Shown here: positions 24,927 through 33,646 of the stretch, in pieces
Layout of the letters: the number at the start of each line of letters is the position of its first letter
How positions within the stretch are numbered: position 1 is the first letter of the stretch
Assembly (NCBI GenBank): GCA_002293525.1
Contig: DBDJ01000041.1
Coordinates: 1 to 57,781, forward strand
Direction of reading: 5' to 3'
DNA length: 57,781 nt
Source of the DNA: Lachnospiraceae bacterium UBA935
GTDB taxonomy: Bacteria > Bacillota > Clostridia > Lachnospirales > Lachnospiraceae
Position numbers and translations under genes: made by a program
Notes under the pieces: model-generated
What the model was told of the DNA's origin: nothing
The model's input: the letters and a program-made list of their open reading frames with translations, nothing else
Database searches by the model: none

Positions 24927-25958
24927 TCAAGTCCGTTTTTTATATAGATCTTCCAGCTGCGTCTGCAATGTCCTAAGAGTTCCTATCACTTTATCATAAT
25001 CCATGCGTTTGGGGCCGATAATCCCGATCGTCCCGCGCATCCCCTCCTCCAGCTCATAGGTCGCCGTTACAATACTGCAATCCTTCATAAACTGAACCGG
25101 TGTTTCATTGCCGATATAGACCTGAATGCCGGTATTATTTTCATCTGCCAGATTCTCCTGTACCAGCTGAGCAAGCATCCGCTTTTCCTCAAAAGCATTG
25201 ATAAGCTCACTCGCCTTCTGATTATCGGCCAGCTCCGGGTATTTAAAAATATTGTTTGTGCCGCTGGTATAAATCTCCAGATCTTCGTCGGCCTTAATCG
25301 CTTCGCCGACCGCTTCAATCACTTCCCCTACAATGCTGCTGTAGTTTCCCGCCTGCTGCTTTAAAGCGGATATCATTCCCAGATTAATCTCTTCAATGGA
25401 CAGCCCGTTCAAATGCGTATTTAAAAGGATATTGAGCTTTAATAACGTTTCATCATCCAAATCCTCCGCAACCGGCAGGATATTATTCTTGATCACATTA
25501 CCTTCAACGACTATGACCGCCAGCAAATGATTACAGTCCACTCTGGATAGCTGGATAAACTTTAACTTGTTTCTTTTATAGGAAGGGCTCGAAATCATCG
25601 TGGCATAATTTGTATTTGTCGCCAGCACTTTTGCTACCTGCTTCAGAAGATGATCCATCTTATCTTCTTTCTCTAAAAGCATTTCCTTCAGCTCTTCTAC
25701 TTCCCGGGATTTCTCCTCTATCATAGTATCTACATACAGCCGGTAACCCTTATCCGATGGTATCCGGCCGGCAGAAGTATGAGGCTGAAGAATATAACCC
25801 AGCTCTTCCAGGTCAGCCATCTCATTACGGATCGTCGCTGAGCTTAGATTCAAATCTGCATATTTGGAAATAGTCCGACTGCCTACCGGCTCGCCGGTCT
25901 CCAGATAATTACGGATAATGGCCTGCAATATTCTTATTTTTCTTTCATCCAATTGCAT
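24927..25958 (-). CDS. hrcA: Heat-inducible transcription repressor HrcA
   Basis: Binds CIRCE and represses class I heat-shock genes, with activity tuned by GroEL. N-terminal winged helix (MQLDERKIRILQAIIRNYL, SSATIRNEMADLEELGYI, PHTSAGRIPSDKGYR), then the GAF-like HrcA domain with a C-terminal GTIGIIGPKRMDYDKVIG. ATG 25958 has AGAGGGG upstream; the frame opens further to 26018 but that would overlap the operator. 343 residues. First gene of hrcA-grpE-dnaK-dnaJ, so autoregulated. Confidence 0.97.
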   Translation of the reverse strand: MQLDERKIRILQAIIRNYLETGEPVGSRTISKYADLNLSSATIRNEMADLEELGYILQPHTSAGRIPSDKGYRLYVDTMIEEKSREVEELKEMLLEKEDKMDHLLKQVAKVLATNTNYATMISSPSYKRNKLKFIQLSRVDCNHLLAVIVVEGNVIKNNILPVAEDLDDETLLKLNILLNTHLNGLSIEEINLGMISALKQQAGNYSSIVGEVIEAVGEAIKADEDLEIYTSGTNNIFKYPELADNQKASELINAFEEKRMLAQLVQENLADENNTGIQVYIGNETPVQFMKDCSIVTATYELEEGMRGTIGIIGPKRMDYDKVIGTLRTLQTQLEDLYKKRT

Positions 25959-26011
25959 ATATGCCCCTCTGTGGCAGACATCACAATACCGCCAGTGATA
26001 TCCTGTAATTA

Positions 26012-26038
26012 TTAGCACTCACTCATTCGGAGTGCTAA
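26012..26038. promoter_or_regulatory. CIRCE operator
   Basis: Perfect consensus TTAGCACTC, nine bases, GAGTGCTAA. It lies between the promoter and hrcA, in the transcribed leader, the standard position for HrcA repression. Confidence 0.98.
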
Positions 26039-26052
26039 TACCTTCTTAACCT

Positions 26053-26081
26053 AAAATATCACCATATTATCTATAAGTCAA
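26053..26081 (-). promoter_or_regulatory. sigma-A promoter of the heat-shock operon
   Basis: Minus strand TTGACT, 17-base spacer, TATTTT, with the CIRCE starting 14 bases downstream of the -10. Confidence 0.8.
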
Positions 26082-26143
26082 TAAATAATGTAAAATAAAT
26101 TATAAAATAATTCTAAACGTTTTAACAGCGTTATAACAGCAAA

Positions 26144-26168
26144 GAAGCCGTCATCCCTTGACAGCTTC
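26144..26168 (-). terminator. candidate terminator of the DUF6465-like gene
   Basis: 10-bp stem GAAGCCGTCA / TGACAGCTTC with one wobble pair and a 5-base loop, about 40 bases after the stop codon. Only a short T-run follows on the minus strand. Confidence 0.55.
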
Positions 26169-26205
26169 CCACATACATCCATCCTATTAAACCCATACCG
26201 TCAGT

Positions 26206-26676
26206 CTAAACAAGGAAACTCCCTGTGATATCCCCATTGATCACATAATAAGCCTGACTCTCTTCCGGTTTTACATAAAGCTCAATCGATTTAATTTCCG
26301 AGGTCTTTTTCTTTAAATCATATTTCCATACATCCTTGGCAATCTTAACTAAATCATCGGGAGTATAGGATTTACTGTTAAACTCAAAGTTAACCACCTC
26401 AGATACCGCCACTTTTTTCGCTGCCGCAGGTCTTCCTGCCGACTTCTTGGCTGTAGGTTTCTTTGCCGCCACCGGTTTCGCTGCCGCCGGTTTTTTAACC
26501 GTCTCTTTTTTCACAGCTTCTTTTTTAACTGCTTCCTTCACCGCTTCCTTTTTTACTGCTTCTTTCTTTTCGTCTGCTACCTTTGTATCCACAGCTGCTT
26601 CTGCTACTTTAGATTCAGGTGCTTTTACTTCTACCTTAGCCGCTGATGTCTTTGTCGCCTTCTTTACTTCTGCCAT
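26206..26676 (-). CDS. Lys/Ala-rich protein with DUF6465-like C-terminal domain
   Basis: 156 residues in two parts. Residues 1-92 are low complexity, Lys/Ala/Glu/Pro rich with repeated EAVKK and AKKP units, like histone-H1-type tails, and probably disordered. Residues 93-156 form a compact domain (VNFEFNSKSYTPDDLVKIAK, IKSIELYVKPEESQAYYVIN) resembling the DUF6465 family that I associate with Lachnospiraceae. Function unknown; nucleic-acid binding through the basic tail is plausible but unproven. The repeat-rich tail is prone to length change. GGAG precedes the ATG. Confidence 0.75.
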   Translation of the reverse strand: MAEVKKATKTSAAKVEVKAPESKVAEAAVDTKVADEKKEAVKKEAVKEAVKKEAVKKETVKKPAAAKPVAAKKPTAKKSAGRPAAAKKVAVSEVVNFEFNSKSYTPDDLVKIAKDVWKYDLKKKTSEIKSIELYVKPEESQAYYVINGDITGSFLV

Positions 26677-26726
26677 TTCAAAACTCCTTCCACACAGTCC
26701 TCCTGTGTCTTTATTTTATATATCAT

Positions 26727-26761
26727 TAGACTACTTCTCCCTGTTTCTCGGGAATAGTCTA
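26727..26761. other. leader hairpin upstream of the Lys/Ala-rich gene
   Basis: Arms TAGACTA and TAGTCTA enclose an inner CTCCC/GGGAA pairing. No T-tract follows on the minus strand, so it is more likely a 5' leader structure than a terminator. Confidence 0.45.
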
Positions 26762-26878
26762 CTATCCTTCAACTGAAATGTCAACCATTCTTTGCAAATA
26801 ATTTCCATTTTTTATTAATAACTATACATTTTATCTGCTTTGTCTGCTTTGATTATGAGATGAGTTTTATGAAACGGG

Positions 26879-27736
26879 TTAATTCAATCCCAAAAAATAT
26901 CCCAAAACAATCAAACCTAAAACAATACGATACCAGCCGAATATTTTAAAATCATGCTTCTTAATATACTTCAGCAAAAAGCGAATCACGAACATAGAAA
27001 TAAGGAAAGCGGTTACCATACCGGTTATCAGGATCCCAGCCTCTGTTCCGGTAAAATCAAAGCCAAACTTGATGATTTTCAGCAGACTTGCTCCCGCCAT
27101 TGCCGGTATCGCAAGATAGAAGGTGAATTCGGCGGCTACTGTTCTGCTTACTCCGATCAGAAGGGCTCCCAGTATCGTCGCCCCCGAGCGGGATGTCCCT
27201 GGAAAAACTGCCGCGATCAGCTGAAATATCCCTATTATTGCCGCCGTTTTGAAGGTAATCCCGGTCAGGCTGGCAATCCTTGCCGTACTATTTTTATTCT
27301 TGTTTTCAATAACGATAAAGGCAATGCCAAAGACGATCAATGCCGTCGCGACACTTTCCGGCCTGCCGAAAAAAGTTTCGAAAAATTCATCCAGTTGGAG
27401 AACCACAATAATAATCGCCGGTACACAGGCCGTCAGGATCTTGAACCACAGAATGAAAACATCGGTCTTGACATAAGACAGAACACCCGTGGTTCTGAGC
27501 GGCTGTTTATTATTATTCTTTCCAAACGGAAAGATATCATTCCAAAATTGGAGGACTACGGCAAAAATCGCACCGAATTGTATCACCACCAGAAACATTT
27601 CCCAAAATCCATCTCTTACATCGGTAAACCTTACAAATTCTTCTAACAGTATCATATGACCGGTACTGCTGATCGGAAGCCATTCGGTAATTCCCTCCAC
27701 AATGCCGAACAGTACCGACTTAATGATTTCTAACAT
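26879..27736 (-). CDS. uppP: Undecaprenyl-diphosphatase UppP (BacA)
   Basis: Integral membrane phosphatase recycling undecaprenyl pyrophosphate for cell-wall synthesis; overexpression confers bacitracin resistance in other species. Catalytic motifs EWLPISSTGH (residues 18-27) and FPGTSRSGATI are intact, and about eight hydrophobic helices follow the family pattern. ATG 27736 (MLEIIKSVLFG) is preferred since GGAG lies six bases upstream; a second in-frame ATG lies at 27748. 285 residues. Confidence 0.95.
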   Translation of the reverse strand: MLEIIKSVLFGIVEGITEWLPISSTGHMILLEEFVRFTDVRDGFWEMFLVVIQFGAIFAVVLQFWNDIFPFGKNNNKQPLRTTGVLSYVKTDVFILWFKILTACVPAIIIVVLQLDEFFETFFGRPESVATALIVFGIAFIVIENKNKNSTARIASLTGITFKTAAIIGIFQLIAAVFPGTSRSGATILGALLIGVSRTVAAEFTFYLAIPAMAGASLLKIIKFGFDFTGTEAGILITGMVTAFLISMFVIRFLLKYIKKHDFKIFGWYRIVLGLIVLGYFLGLN

Positions 27737-27807
27737 ACTTGTCTCCATTCTGATAATACAGCACCATAATAATAAAGCATGACATGGCGCTACCTATATT
27801 TATGTAT

Positions 27808-28656
27808 TTATGACTGTAAATATTCCATTAAATTATCGTATTTCAACTGTGCTTCCTGATATCCCGATTGATAAAGAGCCCGCAGCTTGTTCCGGTCCCT
27901 TTCGATTCTCCCCACATTACTTTTGAAGCGTGGGCGTATCACAAAAGCTTTTCCGGCTTTGACCTGCTCCTCAAGATAAGAAAGCGTTTCATTGTACATC
28001 TGGTGTCTTTCTTTCATTAATCTGTAGACCTGCGGATATTTTATATATCTGGCTTTGACTAGCAGCAGCATCGTAGAAGGTTGCCTGATATAACCCTCTT
28101 CCTTTGTCATAATGACGACATTTTTGTCATTGCCGCCTAATATGGACCTCTTTATGGGAATTGAATCGGCTATTCCGCCGTCGAGATAATAATTGCCGTT
28201 ATATTTTACATTGCGCGATACCAGTGGCAGAGAGGCCGATGCCCTGACAGCGTCGATGTCTTTTTTCATATCCTTGATCTGGATATATTCCGCCTTGCCA
28301 GTCACAATATTAGTGACCACGGCATATACTTTGCCCTGGTAAGTCTTGAAAGTATCGTAGTCATAAGGATTAAGTTCCTCGGGTATTTTGTGGTAGCACA
28401 TTTCCGCCCCGAAAATATCACCTGTCGTAATCAAGCTATAAATCCCGCAATAATGCCGGTCATCCACATAATCTGCAATAACATCGAAAGCCCGCTTTCG
28501 CTGCCGTGACAAAAAACTTAACACGTTACAGGCTCCCATCGAAACTCCGTAGCAAGATGAAAATTCAATATTCTTGTCCAGAAAAAAATCCAGTACTCCA
28601 GCCGTATATATGCCCGACATTCCGCCGCCTTCTAATATTAATCCAGCCTTATACAC
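27808..28656 (-). CDS. Patatin-like phospholipase family protein (YjjU-like)
   Basis: Predicted serine lipid acyl hydrolase. Oxyanion loop LEGGGMSG (residues 8-15), nucleophile elbow GVSMG with Ser39, and the catalytic aspartate in LDGGIADSIP. 282 residues. GTG start with AGGAGG upstream. It begins 12 bases after the aminotransferase gene ends, so the two are co-transcribed. Substrate unknown. Confidence 0.9.
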   Translation of the reverse strand: MYKAGLILEGGGMSGIYTAGVLDFFLDKNIEFSSCYGVSMGACNVLSFLSRQRKRAFDVIADYVDDRHYCGIYSLITTGDIFGAEMCYHKIPEELNPYDYDTFKTYQGKVYAVVTNIVTGKAEYIQIKDMKKDIDAVRASASLPLVSRNVKYNGNYYLDGGIADSIPIKRSILGGNDKNVVIMTKEEGYIRQPSTMLLLVKARYIKYPQVYRLMKERHQMYNETLSYLEEQVKAGKAFVIRPRFKSNVGRIERDRNKLRALYQSGYQEAQLKYDNLMEYLQS

Positions 28657-28667
28657 AATAATGCCTC

Positions 28668-29852
28668 CTAGTAAGTTTCTCTTACAAATCGTCGTAATGC
28701 CGACAAAGAACGTGAGACTTTTTTTGTCTCAATACAATAAGCCATGCGAAAGTATCCCGGACAGCCAAAGCTGTCTGCCGGAACCAGAACCAGGTCATAC
28801 TGCAAGGCTTTCCGGCAAAATGCAGCGGCATCCTCTTCCAGGGCTTTGGGAAAAATATAAAACGTCCCGCCCGGTTTTACACAGGACAGTCCCAATTCAG
28901 TTAACTGATTATAAAGCAGATTCATATTTGTTTCGTACACTGACATGTCTGCCGTCAAGTCCAGTACCTCCGCCACCGCCAGCTGAATAATCGAAGAAGG
29001 GCAGTTGTGGCCGATCCCCCGGGAAATCTGCCCGCACATAGCGGCAATAAGTCCCGCATCGGTGCAAGCCGGATTAACCGCAAGATATCCGATCCTTTCT
29101 CCCGGAAGCGACAGCGATTTGGAATAGGAATAACAAGATAAGGTATTATCATAAAATGCCGAGATATAAGGAGCTTTCACCCCGTCAAAAACAATTTCCC
29201 GATAAGGCTCGTCCGATATCAGGAAAATATCATGTCCATATTCCTTTTCCTTAGCTAGCAGCAGCTCAGCCAGCCTTTTGACAGTGTCCACAGAATAAAC
29301 CGCCCCCGAAGGATTATTAGGTGTATTAATCAATATTGCCATGGTTTTTTCATTGAGCATCTCTTCAAATACTTCAAAATTAATCTGAAAGGACTCCGTA
29401 TCTGCCGGTACTGTCTTAAATACCGTACCTGTAAGCTCTATATATGGACGGTATTCGGGGAAAAAAGGCGCAAAAGCCAATACCTCGTCGCCCGGTACCG
29501 TCACGCAGCGCAGGGCATGGGCTAGCGCACTCGCCGCTGCGGAGGTCATGAAAATGTGGTCTGCCGTATAGTTCATCCCGAAACGGTTATTTAATGAATC
29601 GGCAATTTTCTTCCTCACCGAAGGAATCCCCAGGCTGGGACTATAGCCGTGCAGTTCAACCGAACTCTTGGATTTAAGCAGGTCTGTGATCGCTTCGGTA
29701 AACTGCTGCGGAACCGGCACAGAAGGGTTTCCCAGACTGTAATCAAAGACGTTATCATAGCCGATTTCTTTGCCTCTTTCGGTGGCAAACTCGGACAGCT
29801 CCCTGATGACTGACTTCCCTTCAAGCATTTTCTTATATTGCTGTACAATCAT
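28668..29852 (-). CDS. Pyridoxal-phosphate aminotransferase, class I/II
   Basis: Fold type I aminotransferase of the aspartate-aminotransferase-like group (394 residues). Seen: YDNVFDYSLGNPSVPVPQ, the INTPNNPSGAVYS motif, FLISDEPYREIVF, the PLP lysine in SYSKSLSLPGERIGYLA, and the substrate arginine region FRMAYCI near the C-terminus. The donor/acceptor pair cannot be fixed from sequence. Overlaps nothing; 20 bp from the chemoreceptor gene, 11 bp from the patatin gene. Confidence 0.88.
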   Translation of the reverse strand: MIVQQYKKMLEGKSVIRELSEFATERGKEIGYDNVFDYSLGNPSVPVPQQFTEAITDLLKSKSSVELHGYSPSLGIPSVRKKIADSLNNRFGMNYTADHIFMTSAAASALAHALRCVTVPGDEVLAFAPFFPEYRPYIELTGTVFKTVPADTESFQINFEVFEEMLNEKTMAILINTPNNPSGAVYSVDTVKRLAELLLAKEKEYGHDIFLISDEPYREIVFDGVKAPYISAFYDNTLSCYSYSKSLSLPGERIGYLAVNPACTDAGLIAAMCGQISRGIGHNCPSSIIQLAVAEVLDLTADMSVYETNMNLLYNQLTELGLSCVKPGGTFYIFPKALEEDAAAFCRKALQYDLVLVPADSFGCPGYFRMAYCIETKKVSRSLSALRRFVRETY

Positions 29853-29872
29853 AACATACCTCTGGTCGTTTT

Positions 29873-31399
29873 TTATTGTTCAAGCAGATCATCTAATTCT
29901 TTAACCATTCCGTCTAAGTTGTTAATCTGCATTACCAGTTCATTGAGATCCTCCATATTGCCCTGGACCAGCTTGGTAATATTTCCAAACTCCTGATTCT
30001 GAACCTCAATGCTTTCCGCGATCTCTTCATTGACTGCAACTGTCATGTCAATCACCTGATGCTGTTCCACTTGTAAACCATGCATGGCCGTAATCGCTTC
30101 CGCCGATGTTTTTAATAGCTGGATCATGCTGCGGATCCCTTCAACTGTAGACAGTAAAACCGTATTCTGTTCTTGCATCTGTGCCGCGTTTTCATTCATG
30201 AAATCGGCTACTTTCTGAGTTTCGCTTTTCACCTTGGTAATGACATTATTGACATCATTCAAGGAATTCTTGGTATTCACTGCCAGCCGCCCGATCTCTT
30301 GAGCCACGATGGCAAAACCCCTGCCCATTTCTCCCGCTCTAGCCGCTTCGATAGAGGCATTTAAAGACAGTAAGTTAATTGATTCGGCGATTTCATTGAT
30401 CACTTCCAGCGTTCTGCCGATCTCTCCGGTTTCATTTAAAAGCTTTTCGGTCACGCCCATCGTCTGATTGGTCGATTCTTCAACCCTGCCGCTGATTACC
30501 ATCAGATTATTCAGAGCCATTTCATTAGATGCGGAAATTTCTGTCAGCTGGCCGGATATCTGATCCACTTCGTTCATTTTATCCGCCATATTCCGGCTGC
30601 TGTCGCTCAGGGCCGTTAAGTTACCCCTGCCGCGGTTGGATTTTTCCAAAACGTTCTGGCTGCTGTCCAGTAAAGAGACACTGATTGCCGACAGCTCCTC
30701 TGTAGAAGCACTTTCATTTTGTGAGTTTTCCAGCAATATGCGGCTGGAATCAGCCAGGTTTTCTGCCAAAAGGGTTGCCCTTTCAAGCATGGATGCCATC
30801 CGGTTACGGTTTTTTTCCAACTCTTCTTTCTTGGCATCCATTAATATGTGACTGACAAAATAGACAAACAGCAAAACTCCAAATATGCTTAATGTCAGGT
30901 TAATGACCCGGATGATAAAATCCGATATGTAGTATTCCGCTGCCGGGTGGATGGTTTTATTAAGAATATGAAGGATGATCAGCGACAGAATGTCAAACAC
31001 GGCACATGAGCCGATAACCTTCATATCTAGGAACAGGCCCATCAGAATCAGGAAATAAAATACAAAGACCCAGGTTTCCTTGGATGGCATCAGCCAGGTT
31101 ATCAGGTTGATATTGATGCATTGGACTACCGTCAGATAAGTCTTTACCAGCTTTTCCTTTTCGGGAACCAGTTTTCCGTCAACAATGCTGGTCCGGAATA
31201 AATAAAAACCGGCAATTACTTCCAGTAAAATAAGAGCATCAAATATCCCAATCGTTACCCATGACACGTCAGGATATAGGTTCAGCAGTTTCATCATCGG
31301 AAAAACTGCTCCGGCGGCGGCCGAGCTCAAGGTAACAATAATCACCACCAGTTTCACTACTTTAATTCGGTATTCTTCTATTACGCCAACTTCCCTCAT
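29873..31399 (-). CDS. Methyl-accepting chemotaxis protein, membrane-embedded input
   Basis: 508 residues. The N-terminal 180 hold about six transmembrane helices with only short loops, so there is no large extracellular sensor; the input may be membrane-borne. A signalling domain follows, with the hairpin-tip signature INLLSLNASIEAARAGEMGRGFAIVAQEI. No HAMP domain is obvious. A C-terminal CheR-tether pentapeptide is absent. AGGAGGG precedes ATG 31399. No che genes lie nearby. Confidence 0.9.
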   Translation of the reverse strand: MREVGVIEEYRIKVVKLVVIIVTLSSAAAGAVFPMMKLLNLYPDVSWVTIGIFDALILLEVIAGFYLFRTSIVDGKLVPEKEKLVKTYLTVVQCININLITWLMPSKETWVFVFYFLILMGLFLDMKVIGSCAVFDILSLIILHILNKTIHPAAEYYISDFIIRVINLTLSIFGVLLFVYFVSHILMDAKKEELEKNRNRMASMLERATLLAENLADSSRILLENSQNESASTEELSAISVSLLDSSQNVLEKSNRGRGNLTALSDSSRNMADKMNEVDQISGQLTEISASNEMALNNLMVISGRVEESTNQTMGVTEKLLNETGEIGRTLEVINEIAESINLLSLNASIEAARAGEMGRGFAIVAQEIGRLAVNTKNSLNDVNNVITKVKSETQKVADFMNENAAQMQEQNTVLLSTVEGIRSMIQLLKTSAEAITAMHGLQVEQHQVIDMTVAVNEEIAESIEVQNQEFGNITKLVQGNMEDLNELVMQINNLDGMVKELDDLLEQ

Positions 31400-31451
31400 C
31401 TTGCCCTCCTGTTTTATTTTATTGTTGAACTTATTAAATTATATTATATAA

Positions 31452-32447
31452 TTAAACCTTATATAATAGTGAAGCCATAGAATAACCGGCAGCTACTGAA
31501 CAAAATACCAGATATTTGTCATGGGGCATAATGGCATCCCACATCCTGTTCAGTACGATGATCGGGCTGGTAACTCCCGTATATCCGTATTCCATTCCGA
31601 CAAAGAAATATTTCTCTTCGCCAACTCCCAGCTTTGCTAATGTCTTCATATTATCCGGGTCTGAGAATTGTGAAAAGATATAGTGGTCGATCTGATTTGC
31701 CGTTAAACCGTTGCGCTGCAGCAGACGGCTGATTATGGCATGCCAATTGTCTGACAGGAAGCCAAAATCAAAAGGGTTCCATACTAATTTCTTAGACTTT
31801 TCATCAACCTCCTGTAACGAAACTTTTGAAAGGCCGGCGGCCGGCATAACAATTGTTTCATTGTAATTCGCATCGGTAAAAACCGTTGAATCCATAAAAC
31901 CTCGGCTTTCTTCCTCGCAAACATTTTCTAAAACGAGCGATGCCGATGCGTCACCGAAATTGGAATACACTACCGTATCTGTCTTATCTACTACCGAACT
32001 GATATGTATGCTTGATACCAGTAGAATATTTTTGATAGATTTCTTTACCTTGACATAATTACTGACCAGATCGATTGCCGTCAGCATGCCGATGCAATTG
32101 CAGTTCATGTCAAATACTGTATGCGCATTGACGGCACCCAGCATTTTATTTAGTTTAAGCGCGTTTGTCGGTGATGTGTATTCCGGAGTATCCGAGACGA
32201 AGATAATCATGTCGATTTCTTCAGGTTTCATACTCAGTTTATCAAGAACGTTTTTTGCAGAATTGTAACCCATGGAAAGAGATGTTTCATGGGAATCGGC
32301 GAGATATCTTTTTCTTCTTCCCAAATGTTTCATAAGTCCTTCGGCATCCTTGCCTATTTTTTCAAAGTGATTAATAAAATAGTCATTGTATACTTTCTTC
32401 TCCGGTAAATAAACACCTGTTCCTTTCATAATTACATTCTGTGCCAT
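31452..32447 (-). CDS. FabH-like (KAS III/thiolase fold) protein with degenerate active site
   Basis: 331 residues with KAS III topology: KGTGVYLPEKKV, YTSPTNALKLNKMLG, and the nucleophile region FDMNCNCIGML (Cys118). The other two catalytic positions are altered: the expected HQAN motif reads SQFS, and the GNT motif near the end reads GYTGVTSP. The closing GGG segment is also lost (SVAAGYSMASLL). It keeps the Cys but should not catalyse a normal decarboxylative condensation. ATG 32447 has AAAGGGGG upstream. Could be an acyl-transferring or non-catalytic homologue. Confidence 0.8.
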   Translation of the reverse strand: MAQNVIMKGTGVYLPEKKVYNDYFINHFEKIGKDAEGLMKHLGRRKRYLADSHETSLSMGYNSAKNVLDKLSMKPEEIDMIIFVSDTPEYTSPTNALKLNKMLGAVNAHTVFDMNCNCIGMLTAIDLVSNYVKVKKSIKNILLVSSIHISSVVDKTDTVVYSNFGDASASLVLENVCEEESRGFMDSTVFTDANYNETIVMPAAGLSKVSLQEVDEKSKKLVWNPFDFGFLSDNWHAIISRLLQRNGLTANQIDHYIFSQFSDPDNMKTLAKLGVGEEKYFFVGMEYGYTGVTSPIIVLNRMWDAIMPHDKYLVFCSVAAGYSMASLLYKV

Positions 32448-32568
32448 AAAAATACCCCCTTTCTCTTTTGTAACCCCTATGCCGGCAGGCCGGCTTCGCA
32501 AATTAACAAAAACTTCCCCACTAATATCTTCCTTTCAGTATATCATAATTTGTTGCTTTTGTCAGTAT

Positions 32569-32613
32569 GATTTCAAGGAACCGTTGCCAGGATTTTCAAG
32601 GAACCGTTGCCAG
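32569..32613. repeat. 22/23-bp tandem duplication spanning the manA stop codon
   Basis: GATTTCAAGGAACCGTTGCC at 32569 and GATTTTCAAGGAACCGTTGC at 32591 begin two near-identical units; the second carries the last codons and stop of manA (stop at 32596-32598). The first unit is therefore a duplicated gene tail. Confidence 0.85.
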
Positions 32614-33495
32614 AATTAGTTTCATGTCTCCTTGTAAATGTGCCTTACCAAATCCGGACGGCAGAATAAAGTGATCCCCTTCTTTTATCTGACGCCCTTC
32701 AATCAAACCTACTCCTGACGTGACACAAACAATCAGAAAAGGATGATCCTGATTAATTATTGCCTCATTGTTCACGTTCATTTCCCAGACTGTATAGTAC
32801 TCACAACTGACTAATTCATTTTGCTTATTTACCGGTCTTTCAGCTGCCGGTATAACATAGGTATCGATGACCGGGGCCGGGGCCGTGATCACTTCCAGTC
32901 CCTGCCTGATATGCAGGTCACGTGGCTTCCCGTCAGCCAACCGTTCATAATCGTAGAGCCGATATGTTATATCACTGTTCTGCTGGATTTCCAACAGCCT
33001 GACACCGCTTCTGACAGCATGAACCGTGCCTGGTTCCAGCTGGATAAAATCGCCTTTTGCAACTGCAGTTTCACTGAACAGTTCATCCCAGCGTCGGTTA
33101 TTTATCATTTCCTCCAGCTGCTTCTGATCCATAGCCCTATGGCCAAGCATCATGCCGGTATTATCCTCACAGTCCAAAATATACCAGCACTCGGTTTTCC
33201 CTTGTGAATCGCTTTCATTTTCGGCGGCATATTGATCATCAGGATGAACCTGAATGCTCGAATCCGTGTTGGCATCAATGATCTTGACAAGCAGCGGGAA
33301 TTCTCTTTTACCGGTACTCCCAAACAATTCCGGCCGGGCCTTCCATAACTGCGATAACTTTAAGCCAGCATAGCTGCCTTCTCTGACGCGGCAGTCACCA
33401 TGAGGATGAGCACAAACCGTCCAGCTTTCATTTCCCCAGATAAGCCGTTTTTCTACCGGCTCAAAAAAAAGGATTTCTATTTTGCTATGGTTCAC
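32596..33495 (-). CDS. manA: Mannose-6-phosphate isomerase, class I
   Basis: Zinc enzyme interconverting mannose-6-phosphate and fructose-6-phosphate. Seen: LLVKIIDANTDSSIQVHPDDQYA (zinc ligands in QVHPDD), KTECWYILDC, and FIQLEPGTVHAVRSGVRLLEIQQNSDITYRLYDY-type cupin strand (here split around GTVHAV). 299 residues, the short Firmicute form. GTG start preceded by GGAGGAAG. Its 3' end carries a tandem duplication. Next to a LacI regulator, but no sugar transporter is nearby. Confidence 0.93.
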   Translation of the reverse strand: MNHSKIEILFFEPVEKRLIWGNESWTVCAHPHGDCRVREGSYAGLKLSQLWKARPELFGSTGKREFPLLVKIIDANTDSSIQVHPDDQYAAENESDSQGKTECWYILDCEDNTGMMLGHRAMDQKQLEEMINNRRWDELFSETAVAKGDFIQLEPGTVHAVRSGVRLLEIQQNSDITYRLYDYERLADGKPRDLHIRQGLEVITAPAPVIDTYVIPAAERPVNKQNELVSCEYYTVWEMNVNNEAIINQDHPFLIVCVTSGVGLIEGRQIKEGDHFILPSGFGKAHLQGDMKLILATVP

Positions 33496-33646
33496 CGTTA
33501 TTCTCTTCCTCCGTTTTGGCTTCTATTCTATTCTTTACTTTTTTCTTATTAATCTTACTGTTTTTCTATACTGCTATTTTAATAGTTCATCTACTATATT
33601 TATTGTTAGCTAAAAATAAAACTATTTAGCTAAATAAATACATTGT

